Source of the DNA: UBA7662 sp943369355
Lineage (GTDB): Bacteria > Bacteroidota > Bacteroidia > UBA7662
NCBI GenBank assembly: GCA_943369355.1
Contig: CALRMX020000004.1
Coordinates: forward strand, 124,001 to 188,000
Reading direction: 5' to 3'
DNA: 64,000 nucleotides
The notes under the pieces were generated by a model. The model was not told the DNA's origin. It was given only the letters and a program-made list of their open reading frames with translations, and did not search any database. The position numbers were made by a program, and so were the translations under genes. Of the stretch, positions 8,684 through 16,150 are shown piece by piece (position 1 is the stretch's first letter; each line of letters opens with the position of its first letter).

Positions 8684-9559
8684 TTAATGGTACAAAGTTC
8701 CGGTATTCATCACAGGTTGCGCCGCTCTGTCGCTACAAAGCACTACCAAGAGGTTACTCACCATGGCTGCTTTGCGTTCCTCATCAAGATGTACAATGTC
8801 GCGTTCGTTGAGTTTTTCGAGGGCCATTTCAACCATACCTACAGCCCCTTCTACGATTTTATGTCGCGCCGCTACTACTGCTGCAGCTTGTTGGCGTTGC
8901 AACATGGCTCCGGCAATTTCTGGTGCATAGGCCAAGTGCGAAATACGTGCTTCAATGATGCTTATTCCTGCCAGCTCAAGTCGGTCTTTGAGCTGCGTTT
9001 CTAAGGCATCATTAACCAGCTGAGCATTTCCTCTGAGGGTAACTTCGGCATGCCCGTCGTCGAAATTGTCGTACGAATAGGCGCCAGCCAACGTCCTTAC
9101 TGCCGCTTCACTCTGTATTTCTACATAACGGGCATAATTATCGACTCCAAACACAGCCTTAAAGGTGTCTTCGACCTGCCAAACCAGAACTGCCCCAATT
9201 TCGATAGGGTTGCCCACTGCATCGTTTACTTTGAGCTTGTCGCTATTTTGATTGCGTGCCCGCAAGCTTACTTTGGTTTTGGTCAAAAATGGATTGGCCC
9301 AGTAAAAACCAAAATCTTTCACCGTGCCTTTGTAGGTTCCAAAAAGCACAAGTACAGTTGATTCATTGGGATTGACTATAAAGAAGCCTCCTAGATGAAT
9401 TAACCACACCAGCGCAAGCACTATCCCAGGCAACCAATACAAGCTTCCAGAATTTTGAGCTTGAAGCACGAAACTGGCAACTGTAGCTGCCAAGACTACC
9501 ATTCCAGCGATTAGCCAGCCGTAACCAGATTGAGAACGAATTACTTTTTCAGAATTCAT
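8684..9559 (-). CDS. SPFH/band 7 membrane scaffold protein
   Basis: A 291-residue protein. Two hydrophobic segments at residues ~14-33 and ~42-62 form an N-terminal hairpin or anchor. The SPFH domain follows (NPNESTVLVLFG through the long helix AGAMLQRQQAAAVVAARHKIV). The Ala-rich C-terminal helix is typical of stomatin/flotillin/QmcA-type oligomerising proteins that organise membrane microdomains and often modulate proteases. It is the first gene of a four-gene operon. A perfect ATATCA-TTT-TGATAT inverted repeat lies a few bases before the start codon. Confidence 0.9.
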   Translation of the reverse strand: MNSEKVIRSQSGYGWLIAGMVVLAATVASFVLQAQNSGSLYWLPGIVLALVWLIHLGGFFIVNPNESTVLVLFGTYKGTVKDFGFYWANPFLTKTKVSLRARNQNSDKLKVNDAVGNPIEIGAVLVWQVEDTFKAVFGVDNYARYVEIQSEAAVRTLAGAYSYDNFDDGHAEVTLRGNAQLVNDALETQLKDRLELAGISIIEARISHLAYAPEIAGAMLQRQQAAAVVAARHKIVEGAVGMVEMALEKLNERDIVHLDEERKAAMVSNLLVVLCSDRAAQPVMNTGTLYH

Positions 9560-9563
9560 AATA

Positions 9564-9578
9564 ATATCATTTTGATAT
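9564..9578. promoter_or_regulatory. Inverted repeat upstream of the SPFH gene
   Basis: ATATCA and TGATAT are separated by TTT and begin 5 bases before the minus-strand start codon of the SPFH gene. Position and symmetry suit an operator, possibly for the Arc-like protein of the same operon. It could also be a small RNA hairpin masking the start. Confidence 0.4.
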
Positions 9579-9588
9579 CACAAACTTG

Positions 9589-9617
9589 AAAAAAAAATCC
9601 GACTATCGCTAATCGGA
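9589..9617 (-). terminator. Terminator of the kinase-receiver operon
   Basis: Read on the minus strand, a 7-bp stem (tccgatt / agtcgga, one wobble pair) is followed by nine T. It lies about 26 bases after the response-regulator stop codon and before the SPFH operon. Confidence 0.85.
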
Positions 9618-9642
9618 AGTGTTAAATATCTGTAAACGAGCT

Positions 9643-10041
9643 TTAGGACGATTTCATAAGGGCAGTTATCTCAGGTAAATGTTCCTTCGTAAGCGGTTTG
9701 CTGTAAAAACCTTTGACATAAGGGTATGTATTTGCTCGGTCATAATCGGCCTGGTCAACTGTACTCGAAAGCATCACAATGGTCACAGGAGCTGGTAGCT
9801 CGTGCTTCATTCCCGAATATAAATCGAGAAAATCCCATCCATTCATGACGGGCATATTGATGTCGAGGAAGATAATCTCAGGTAACTCTTCTGGATGGTC
9901 AGAGATTTTAGATTTGAGGTATTCAATTCCCTCTTTTCCATCCCTGCAGCTCGCCACTTGGTTTGAAAACCCCGTAATATTCATGAGTCTGGTACAGACC
10001 ATGATTAGTATAGGATCATCATCAATTATGAGAACGCGCAT
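9643..10041 (-). CDS. Single-domain response regulator receiver
   Basis: A 132-residue CheY-like protein with no output domain. The acidic triad DDD is at residues ~7-9, the phospho-acceptor Asp lies in IIFLDINMP (~58), the Ser switch in MLSST (~95) and the Lys in GFYSKPL (~115). Such receivers relay phosphoryl groups or bind partner proteins rather than DNA. The start overlaps the end of the multi-PAS kinase gene by 20 bp, so the kinase is the likely phosphodonor. A terminator follows directly, closing the two-gene operon. Confidence 0.92.
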   Translation of the reverse strand: MRVLIIDDDPILIMVCTRLMNITGFSNQVASCRDGKEGIEYLKSKISDHPEELPEIIFLDINMPVMNGWDFLDLYSGMKHELPAPVTIVMLSSTVDQADYDRANTYPYVKGFYSKPLTKEHLPEITALMKSS

Positions 10042-12706
10042 CTGCTTGATTTTTCAAATAAACTGTAAAGGTCGTTCCAATATTTACCTGGCTATTCACT
10101 TCAATACGTCCACCCAAACTCTGCACTTGTTCGTTTACCAGGTAAAGGCCTAATCCTTTGGTCCCTTCAACCTTGTGAAACACCTGATACATGCCAAATA
10201 CACGGTTTCGATAGCGTTCGAGATCAATACCCAGACCATTGTCGCTGAACGAAAGTACAATAAAATCGTCAACCAAATCGGAATTTATGACGATTTCAGG
10301 AATACGTTCAAAGTGCCGAAATTTGAGCGCATTGCTCATAAATTGCGCGAAAATACCCTCCAACTGATGTTTGGGATAATAGATACTTTTTACTTTGAAA
10401 TTTGACACAACAGTGGCTTCGTAAGCTACCAGTGGTCCTGCAAAATCGAATCGAACCTTCTTTAACACATCAGCAAAAGATACAGCATCGGCCGGAGCAT
10501 GGACATCTGCGCGCATTCGAAGCACCTCTAACAAATCCTGCAGCTTTGCGTCCATCACACCAGCTGAAGTTTGAATCATATCGATGATTTCAACATTCAG
10601 TGGGTCGTTTAAATGTTCGCGATTCAAAAAACTCATCAGCGAACTTATATTGGCAACAGGAGCACGTAAACTGTGCGAAGCAATAAAAGTGAGCTGTTCA
10701 AGACTCCGGTTCTGACGTTTGGTTTCTTCTACCAGCCTATTTTGTGCTGCTATTGCTCTTTTCTCCAACGATATATCCTGACATGTACCGTTAAACCAGC
10801 TAGCTTGGTTGTTCTCTGATTTGCGTAAAGTACCAATTTGACGAACCCATCTTTCCTCTCCGCTCTGGCTTATCAGACGGTGCTCTACTTGAATAAAGGT
10901 TGTTGTACCAGCGGTAACGTCCTGGAACCGACTTTGGACCGGCTCCCGATCGGCTGGGTGGATGTTGGAAAAAAACAGCTCCCACGATGGAGGAGCATTG
11001 GTAACCAGGTCCATGACCTCATAGGTTTGTGGCGACCACAACAATAAGCCCGAATCCAGTTTGTAATCCCACGAACCAATGCGCGCGATGGCTTGTGCCT
11101 GAAGAAGTCGCTCCCGACTGTCTGCCACCGCTGCTTCTGCCTTCACGCGTTCAGTTACGTCTTCACCTACAACCACTCCGCCACTAATTGAACCATCGCT
11201 TTCTTGTACTGGTCGATAAACCAATCTGAACGTTCGTTCTCCCGCTTTTCCCCCTTGGATAGCCTGGGTAAGGTCAATTACCTCACCTTTCAATACCCGA
11301 CGTAAGAGCTGTTCAACAACTGGTTTAGCTACAGCGTTTAAATGGGCGGTAATTTTTTGACCAACTTGCAAAGGCTCACCGAAGTAAGCTTGGTGCAAGG
11401 CATCCGCTGCATGGTTGAAAGCCACAAGATGATGCTTACGGTTAAAGAGCACAAACGATTCCCCGGTATGATTCAAAAGTTGCTCGAGCGAATAACGCGA
11501 CTCTGCCAGTGCATTTTGTGCCGCACGCCTTTCGCTGATGTCGTTAAAATGAAGGACTATACCATTAATGAGGGCATTCGTGAGTTGGTTCTGTATTCGA
11601 AACTCACACCACATCGCTACATTTTCCTTACCCCGCATACGCAATTCGCTGCGAATAATACCCGTGGGTTGAGCAAGAACTTGCGTCAATAGTTCACGTG
11701 CTTGGTTTACATCCGTAGGCCAAACAAAGTCAAAAAAAGAGGCGCCCAGTCGTGCTTGTAAGTCGTATCCTAAAAGCGAAGTGCAAGAGGCATTCGCAAA
11801 CCGAATACTGCCATCCACTTCAATAATCACCATACCATCGGGTGCTTGTTGTACCAAAGCCGAGAATAAAGCTTGTTGCTTTTCTAATGCATAGGTCACT
11901 TGTCGGGTGCTGCTGATGTCGCGTATGCTCAGGAAAACACCATCTACCTGACCTTGGCTATTGAGTAGCGGTGTGTATACGGTATGCAGTGCCAAATAAC
12001 TTCCATCTGCCTGTTGAAACTCCCGTATTTTATCTTGCTTTAGTCCACTTAATACTTCGTGGTACATGGCGCGATAACTCTCCTGTTCGGGATCTGGGAT
12101 CAACGAATAAGCAGAATCGCCGATTGTCAACGATTTCCGAAGTAAAGGGTAATAGGTTTGTTGAGCTGCCTTGTTTAATTCTACGATTTTCAAGTTCCGA
12201 TCGAGTAAAATCAAACTTTCATTGGTGTTTTCGAGCAGCATGCCCAACATAGCACCTCGGCGCTCATTCTCGTTTTGCAATTTCAAGCGGTTGCTCAGCG
12301 GATGTACAAAAAAGCAGTGGAATGTTTCGTCGGACGTTACCGTTATGGGTACAATGGTCACTTCAGCAGCGAGCAAATTGCCATCGGGAAGGCGGAAATC
12401 CAGTTCGCCAAAAAAACTGCGCTTGTTTTTTCCTGCTGGCAGCGCCCTTTGTACATTGGGATGATTGGTGTCGATAAATACAGATAAATTCTGACCGTTG
12501 ATTTCTGAAGCAGATCGTCCAATAAACGCACAAAAAGCAAGGTTGGCCGTTTCTATTCGGGTATCTCGTAAGATGAACATCCCATCTACCCCGTATTGAA
12601 AAATCGCCTGCAATTCCAAATATCGTCGCTGGAAAGCATCCATGCCCGAATCAATTCCGAGCTCCCGCTTCATTCTCCGTATTTGTTCTTCAGCAAATGC
12701 TTGCAT
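10022..12706 (-). CDS. Soluble multi-PAS sensor histidine kinase
   Basis: An 894-residue kinase without signal peptide or membrane segments, so it is probably cytoplasmic. About five PAS units precede the kinase core (roughly 28-140, 150-270, 275-395, 400-515, 515-640); the last resembles the PAS_3 fold, and PAC-like ends (ISEKRAA, VTERVKA) are visible. The phospho-acceptor His is in ASHSLRAPVANI (~668). The ATPase part shows SNALKF (N box), SDNGLGI (G1) and GLGLYLV (G2). No heme, flavin or Cys signature identifies the ligand. It is translationally coupled to the receiver protein downstream. Confidence 0.92.
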   Translation of the reverse strand: MQAFAEEQIRRMKRELGIDSGMDAFQRRYLELQAIFQYGVDGMFILRDTRIETANLAFCAFIGRSASEINGQNLSVFIDTNHPNVQRALPAGKNKRSFFGELDFRLPDGNLLAAEVTIVPITVTSDETFHCFFVHPLSNRLKLQNENERRGAMLGMLLENTNESLILLDRNLKIVELNKAAQQTYYPLLRKSLTIGDSAYSLIPDPEQESYRAMYHEVLSGLKQDKIREFQQADGSYLALHTVYTPLLNSQGQVDGVFLSIRDISSTRQVTYALEKQQALFSALVQQAPDGMVIIEVDGSIRFANASCTSLLGYDLQARLGASFFDFVWPTDVNQARELLTQVLAQPTGIIRSELRMRGKENVAMWCEFRIQNQLTNALINGIVLHFNDISERRAAQNALAESRYSLEQLLNHTGESFVLFNRKHHLVAFNHAADALHQAYFGEPLQVGQKITAHLNAVAKPVVEQLLRRVLKGEVIDLTQAIQGGKAGERTFRLVYRPVQESDGSISGGVVVGEDVTERVKAEAAVADSRERLLQAQAIARIGSWDYKLDSGLLLWSPQTYEVMDLVTNAPPSWELFFSNIHPADREPVQSRFQDVTAGTTTFIQVEHRLISQSGEERWVRQIGTLRKSENNQASWFNGTCQDISLEKRAIAAQNRLVEETKRQNRSLEQLTFIASHSLRAPVANISSLMSFLNREHLNDPLNVEIIDMIQTSAGVMDAKLQDLLEVLRMRADVHAPADAVSFADVLKKVRFDFAGPLVAYEATVVSNFKVKSIYYPKHQLEGIFAQFMSNALKFRHFERIPEIVINSDLVDDFIVLSFSDNGLGIDLERYRNRVFGMYQVFHKVEGTKGLGLYLVNEQVQSLGGRIEVNSQVNIGTTFTVYLKNQADARSHN

Positions 12707-12771
12707 ACTTAAATCTAATCAAATTGAATCTAGCATCCCCATTCTGACTTTAAAAAATAGCTGCACTGTTC

Positions 12772-12779
12772 TATCTTCG
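12772..12779 (+). promoter_or_regulatory. Candidate -7 box of the thioesterase gene
   Basis: TATCTTCG resembles the Bacteroidota -7 element TAnnTTTG with one change, and lies 12 bases before the ATG. No clear -33 TTTG is seen. Confidence 0.4.
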
Positions 12780-12791
12780 TCCCTTACCACT

Positions 12792-13223
12792 ATGCTCGAA
12801 CAATTTACTTTCCATTACCCAATTCACATTCGCTGGGCCGATTTAGATGCCCTGAATCATGTGAATAATGCTGTTTATTTGAGTTACTTCGAACAGGCGC
12901 GTATCGATTACTTTCGGGAGGCGGTGAATTGGGACTGGCAGGTTGTGGGTATGATACTCGCCAAAAGCACCATTGAGTACTTTAAACCTCTTTTGATACG
13001 AGACAAAGCCGAGGTTTGGTTGCGTGTATCGCGATTAGGGAGCAAAAGCTTTGAGATGGAAAACATCGTCGTTCGAAACACGGAAAATGGCCCAGAAATC
13101 ATCACCAAGTGTACTTCGGTATTGGTTACCTACGACTACCGAAACGAAAAAAGCGTGCTCGTCCCTGAACATGTACGCGACGCCGTGCTCGAAAGAGAAA
13201 AGCCTGGAAGTGTGCTTTTCTAA
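12792..13223 (+). CDS. Acyl-CoA thioesterase (4HBT hot-dog family)
   Basis: A 143-residue hot-dog protein. IRWADLDALNHVNNAVYLSY at residues ~13-32 is the 4-hydroxybenzoyl-CoA thioesterase signature with the catalytic Asp and the His-Val-Asn-Asn turn. The family hydrolyses acyl-CoA thioesters in the cytoplasm; the acyl group cannot be assigned. The ATG at 12792 is chosen over an upstream in-frame start because translation from it begins exactly at the family's first strand and a -7 box lies just before it. It is divergent from the multi-PAS kinase gene. Confidence 0.88.
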   Translation: MLEQFTFHYPIHIRWADLDALNHVNNAVYLSYFEQARIDYFREAVNWDWQVVGMILAKSTIEYFKPLLIRDKAEVWLRVSRLGSKSFEMENIVVRNTENGPEIITKCTSVLVTYDYRNEKSVLVPEHVRDAVLEREKPGSVLF

Positions 13224-13295
13224 GTAACTAACAATCAAGCAGGAGCAAAAAGAAAATATATTTTAGATATTCTTATCCTTTTATTTATTTTATTG

Positions 13296-13303
13296 TAGCT
13301 TTG
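13296..13303 (+). promoter_or_regulatory. -7 box of the Rrf2 gene
   Basis: TAGCTTTG matches the Bacteroidota -7 consensus TAnnTTTG perfectly. It is 43 bases before the Rrf2 start, leaving a short leader that contains a terminator-like hairpin. The upstream region is very AT-rich. Confidence 0.6.
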
Positions 13304-13310
13304 TTATAAG

Positions 13311-13332
13311 AACGCTGGAGAAAGCGTTTTTT
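13311..13332 (+). terminator. Terminator-like hairpin in the Rrf2 leader
   Basis: The stem aacgct / agcgtt (6 bp, 6-base loop) runs directly into six T. It lies between the -7 box and the Rrf2 start codon, so it may attenuate that message. It could instead terminate read-through from the thioesterase gene, whose stop codon is 88 bases upstream. Confidence 0.55.
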
Positions 13333-13345
13333 CAAGTTATTTAGT

Positions 13346-13855
13346 ATGTCCCTGCTCTCTAAATCAGCCGAATATGCGATACGGGCTAGCATCTTCATCG
13401 TTGCACGCTCACAAACAGGTCACAAAACTGGCCTCAAAGAAGTCGCTTCTGCTATAGGTTCTCCGGTATTTTTTACTGCCAAAATACTCCAGGGCCTTAC
13501 GCGACAAAAGCTCATCTCATCGATAAAAGGCCCAAATGGTGGCTTTTATGTCGACCCTGATTCCCGCGATATCACCCTACTCGATCTCGTACAAGCCGTT
13601 GACGGCACCGACTTATTTACCGAATGTGGACTGGGTATGAAACAGTGTTCTGATGCAAATCCTTGTCCCATACACGACCAGTACAAACCCATTCGCGAAC
13701 AAATCACCAGCATGATGGAACGAACCACTATACAGCATCTCGCGAGAAGAGCTGTCATGGATGCCGATGGCAAGTCGATTCGTGGACTTAGCTTGAAAAA
13801 AGACTACGTACTCGAAACTGTTCAGCAACATTTTCGGATGAATGGACACAACTGA
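13346..13855 (+). CDS. Rrf2-family regulator with candidate Fe-S cysteines
   Basis: A 169-residue Rrf2 protein. The winged helix spans residues ~1-65 (SKSAEYAIRA, then GLTRQKLISSIKGPNGGF). Three Cys at ~93-106 in ECGLGMKQCSDANPCPIHD have spacing CX6CX5C. IscR, NsrR and RsrR have similar but not identical spacing for a 2Fe-2S or 4Fe-4S cluster, so redox or NO sensing is likely. The C-terminal ~40 residues are longer than in minimal Rrf2 proteins. No suf or isc genes are nearby; the neighbours are the thioesterase and the convergent TamL gene, 15 bases away. Confidence 0.88.
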   Translation: MSLLSKSAEYAIRASIFIVARSQTGHKTGLKEVASAIGSPVFFTAKILQGLTRQKLISSIKGPNGGFYVDPDSRDITLLDLVQAVDGTDLFTECGLGMKQCSDANPCPIHDQYKPIREQITSMMERTTIQHLARRAVMDADGKSIRGLSLKKDYVLETVQQHFRMNGHN

Positions 13856-13870
13856 GTACTCGAAAACCGA

Positions 13871-16150
13871 TTAGAATGGATACCCAATACCAAAATTCAA
13901 AATCAAATGCTCCGCGCTCCAACTGCTTCCCGCAGGGAAAGAATAATCGAACCAACGGCTTCCTTCCTGGAGCCAAGGTTTTCGCAGCGGAATGGCCAAG
14001 TCGAATCGCACAACAATAAAATCGATATCGAAGCGAAGACCCAAGCCGCTGCCCACCGCGAGTTGCTCAAAAAACCGACTTGTGAATCCACTTCCCGGCA
14101 GGTCGGGGTTTTCGCTGGCCAACCAAATGTTTCCAGCATCGATAAACACCGCCCCTTTGAGATAACCCGATATCGGAAACCGATATTCTAAATTTCCTTC
14201 CAACCGAATATCACCGGCCTGATCGTAAAACGATTGTACGTCGGTATTCGGAGCACGATAAACACCCGGGCCCACTGATCGGATACGAAATGCCCGTACA
14301 CTGTTCGGGCCTCCGACAAAAAATTGCTTGATGTAGGGCAACGAACTAGTGCTACCCAAAGGTATGCCATAACCGAACAGCAAGCGCATCGCCATCCGCT
14401 GCTGACGCCTAAGTTGCAGCAATTGCCGTACATCTAAATCGAAGCGAAGGTAGTGGGCATACGATTGTCCAAACAAACTGCCTCCCTCATTCCGCGCACG
14501 CTGAATGATGTCGACCACATTCCCCGACACATCCAAACCTGCTTGCACATACCATTTCGTACGGTCGCGCAGCTCTCCAAGCTCGCTGTAGGTAAAGCCA
14601 AACACAGTACCAAGGATGAACCGTTGTTCAAAGCTGCGTTGCAAAAATCGGTTGTTGGCCAAAATACTATCGAATACCGTGGTGGTAGAAGCTAGACCGG
14701 TAAAACTGGTTGCCAACGGCTGCCATTCCAAGCTCATAAATCGATTCCGATTCCATTGTACCCCATACGACAACTGAGCCGAATTGAGCACGTACAACTG
14801 CAAGCGGTTCAAACTGCTTCCTCCTACTGAAAAGCGAGTTTGCGGAACTCCATATCCCAACAAATCGGGCACTTTAAACGGAGCAACAGGTCGTGGGAAG
14901 CTTAGTTCGGTTTGCAGACTGGCGTCGTAAGCAAACAGGCCGGTAGAGCGCCCACCCGCTATCTGCGTTTCGAAGCTAAACTTGCCCGTAATCTTTAAGA
15001 TTTCACCTCCTTTAAACAAATTCCGGTTTTGATACGAAATAATTTGAGCTGGCCCGGCGAAGTTGTTCGATTTTGCCAGCACTTGTGTTTCAAAGCGTAT
15101 CGCTCGGCGATTGAGCGGAGAAAGAAAGATTTTTGCCGCGAGCGGGGCAGTACCTGAGCTATCTACATACACCGAATCACCAGCATCGTAACTCAGCTGC
15201 ACATACCTAAAATTATTGACGCCTGTTAACCTGTTTACTGTAGCTTCTTGTCCCGCCAAGGTATACAACTCACCTGGACGAAAACGTATGTACGACGCCA
15301 ATCGGTCGGGTCGGAAGCTATCTGCACGTCGATAGAACAGCATATTGGCTACCGTATCGGTGAGATAGGCTTGGGTTGTGTCGTCTTGCACTGCATAATC
15401 GGGATAAACCACAATTTCGGCTATGCGATACGGAAAAAGTGCCTCGGGAGGAGTAGCACGTTTGATGGAAAGATATAAATCGTAGGTACGATTAGCTTGC
15501 GCGGTATCCGCTCTGAAAATTAGGAAGTCGGGGTGAAACCGATAATAGCCGTACGTTTTAAGATAGCGGTCGATGCGCTCCCGCTCGTCGCGGAACACAT
15601 CCAAATCGAAACGTGACCCCGCATGCAACAAACTTTTGGGCTGCGCATCGCGTATCAGCCGACTTACCACCGTGCTGTCGCCGCGGAAGCTGTAGTTGCG
15701 AAGTCGGTAAGGCTCTTTCGGGGTAATTCGATACGTTACTGCAATACTCCGACGGCCTGTATCGATTTTGTGGGTAACAGTCGCATCAAAATAGCCGCTA
15801 TTGGTAAGGCGGTTTAGTAGCAAAGTTTCTGTTTTAACAGCGTTCAACTCGCTAGCCAGCACAGGCTTTTCTCCAAATTTCTCATTCATCCAACGGGCAG
15901 GTTTGCGGGCATTAGGCCGCTGTGCCCGGTAGTACCACCAAATTCCCCAATATTGGCCAAACAACTTGCTGTTGGGTACGGGACGAAAAGTTGCTTCAAG
16001 CTCTTCTTCCAGGCCGCGGGCGAGACGCTCGTCGGAGTTTTCGAGCACAAGGCTGCTACCGCCAAACAAACGTTCACCGGGAGGCAACTTACGCTGTACG
16101 CTACAAGAAGTCAACACAAGCAGGATAAAAAGCAGCAGCAGCATTCTCAT
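13871..16150 (-). CDS. tamL: TamL: BamA/TamA-like outer-membrane lipoprotein
   Basis: A 759-residue Omp85 protein with a lipoprotein signal (LLVLTSC, lipid Cys ~16), a feature of Bacteroidota TamL in place of TamA. POTRA-like repeats fill about residues 30-340. The C-terminal half is a 16-strand-type barrel with the conserved loop-6-like segment GGPNSVRAFRIRSVGPG and a final phenylalanine. With TamB it is thought to build a channel for inserting outer-membrane proteins or moving phospholipid across the periplasm. Its start overlaps the TamB stop in an ATGA junction. Confidence 0.9.
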   Translation of the reverse strand: MRMLLLLFILLVLTSCSVQRKLPPGERLFGGSSLVLENSDERLARGLEEELEATFRPVPNSKLFGQYWGIWWYYRAQRPNARKPARWMNEKFGEKPVLASELNAVKTETLLLNRLTNSGYFDATVTHKIDTGRRSIAVTYRITPKEPYRLRNYSFRGDSTVVSRLIRDAQPKSLLHAGSRFDLDVFRDERERIDRYLKTYGYYRFHPDFLIFRADTAQANRTYDLYLSIKRATPPEALFPYRIAEIVVYPDYAVQDDTTQAYLTDTVANMLFYRRADSFRPDRLASYIRFRPGELYTLAGQEATVNRLTGVNNFRYVQLSYDAGDSVYVDSSGTAPLAAKIFLSPLNRRAIRFETQVLAKSNNFAGPAQIISYQNRNLFKGGEILKITGKFSFETQIAGGRSTGLFAYDASLQTELSFPRPVAPFKVPDLLGYGVPQTRFSVGGSSLNRLQLYVLNSAQLSYGVQWNRNRFMSLEWQPLATSFTGLASTTTVFDSILANNRFLQRSFEQRFILGTVFGFTYSELGELRDRTKWYVQAGLDVSGNVVDIIQRARNEGGSLFGQSYAHYLRFDLDVRQLLQLRRQQRMAMRLLFGYGIPLGSTSSLPYIKQFFVGGPNSVRAFRIRSVGPGVYRAPNTDVQSFYDQAGDIRLEGNLEYRFPISGYLKGAVFIDAGNIWLASENPDLPGSGFTSRFFEQLAVGSGLGLRFDIDFIVVRFDLAIPLRKPWLQEGSRWFDYSFPAGSSWSAEHLILNFGIGYPF

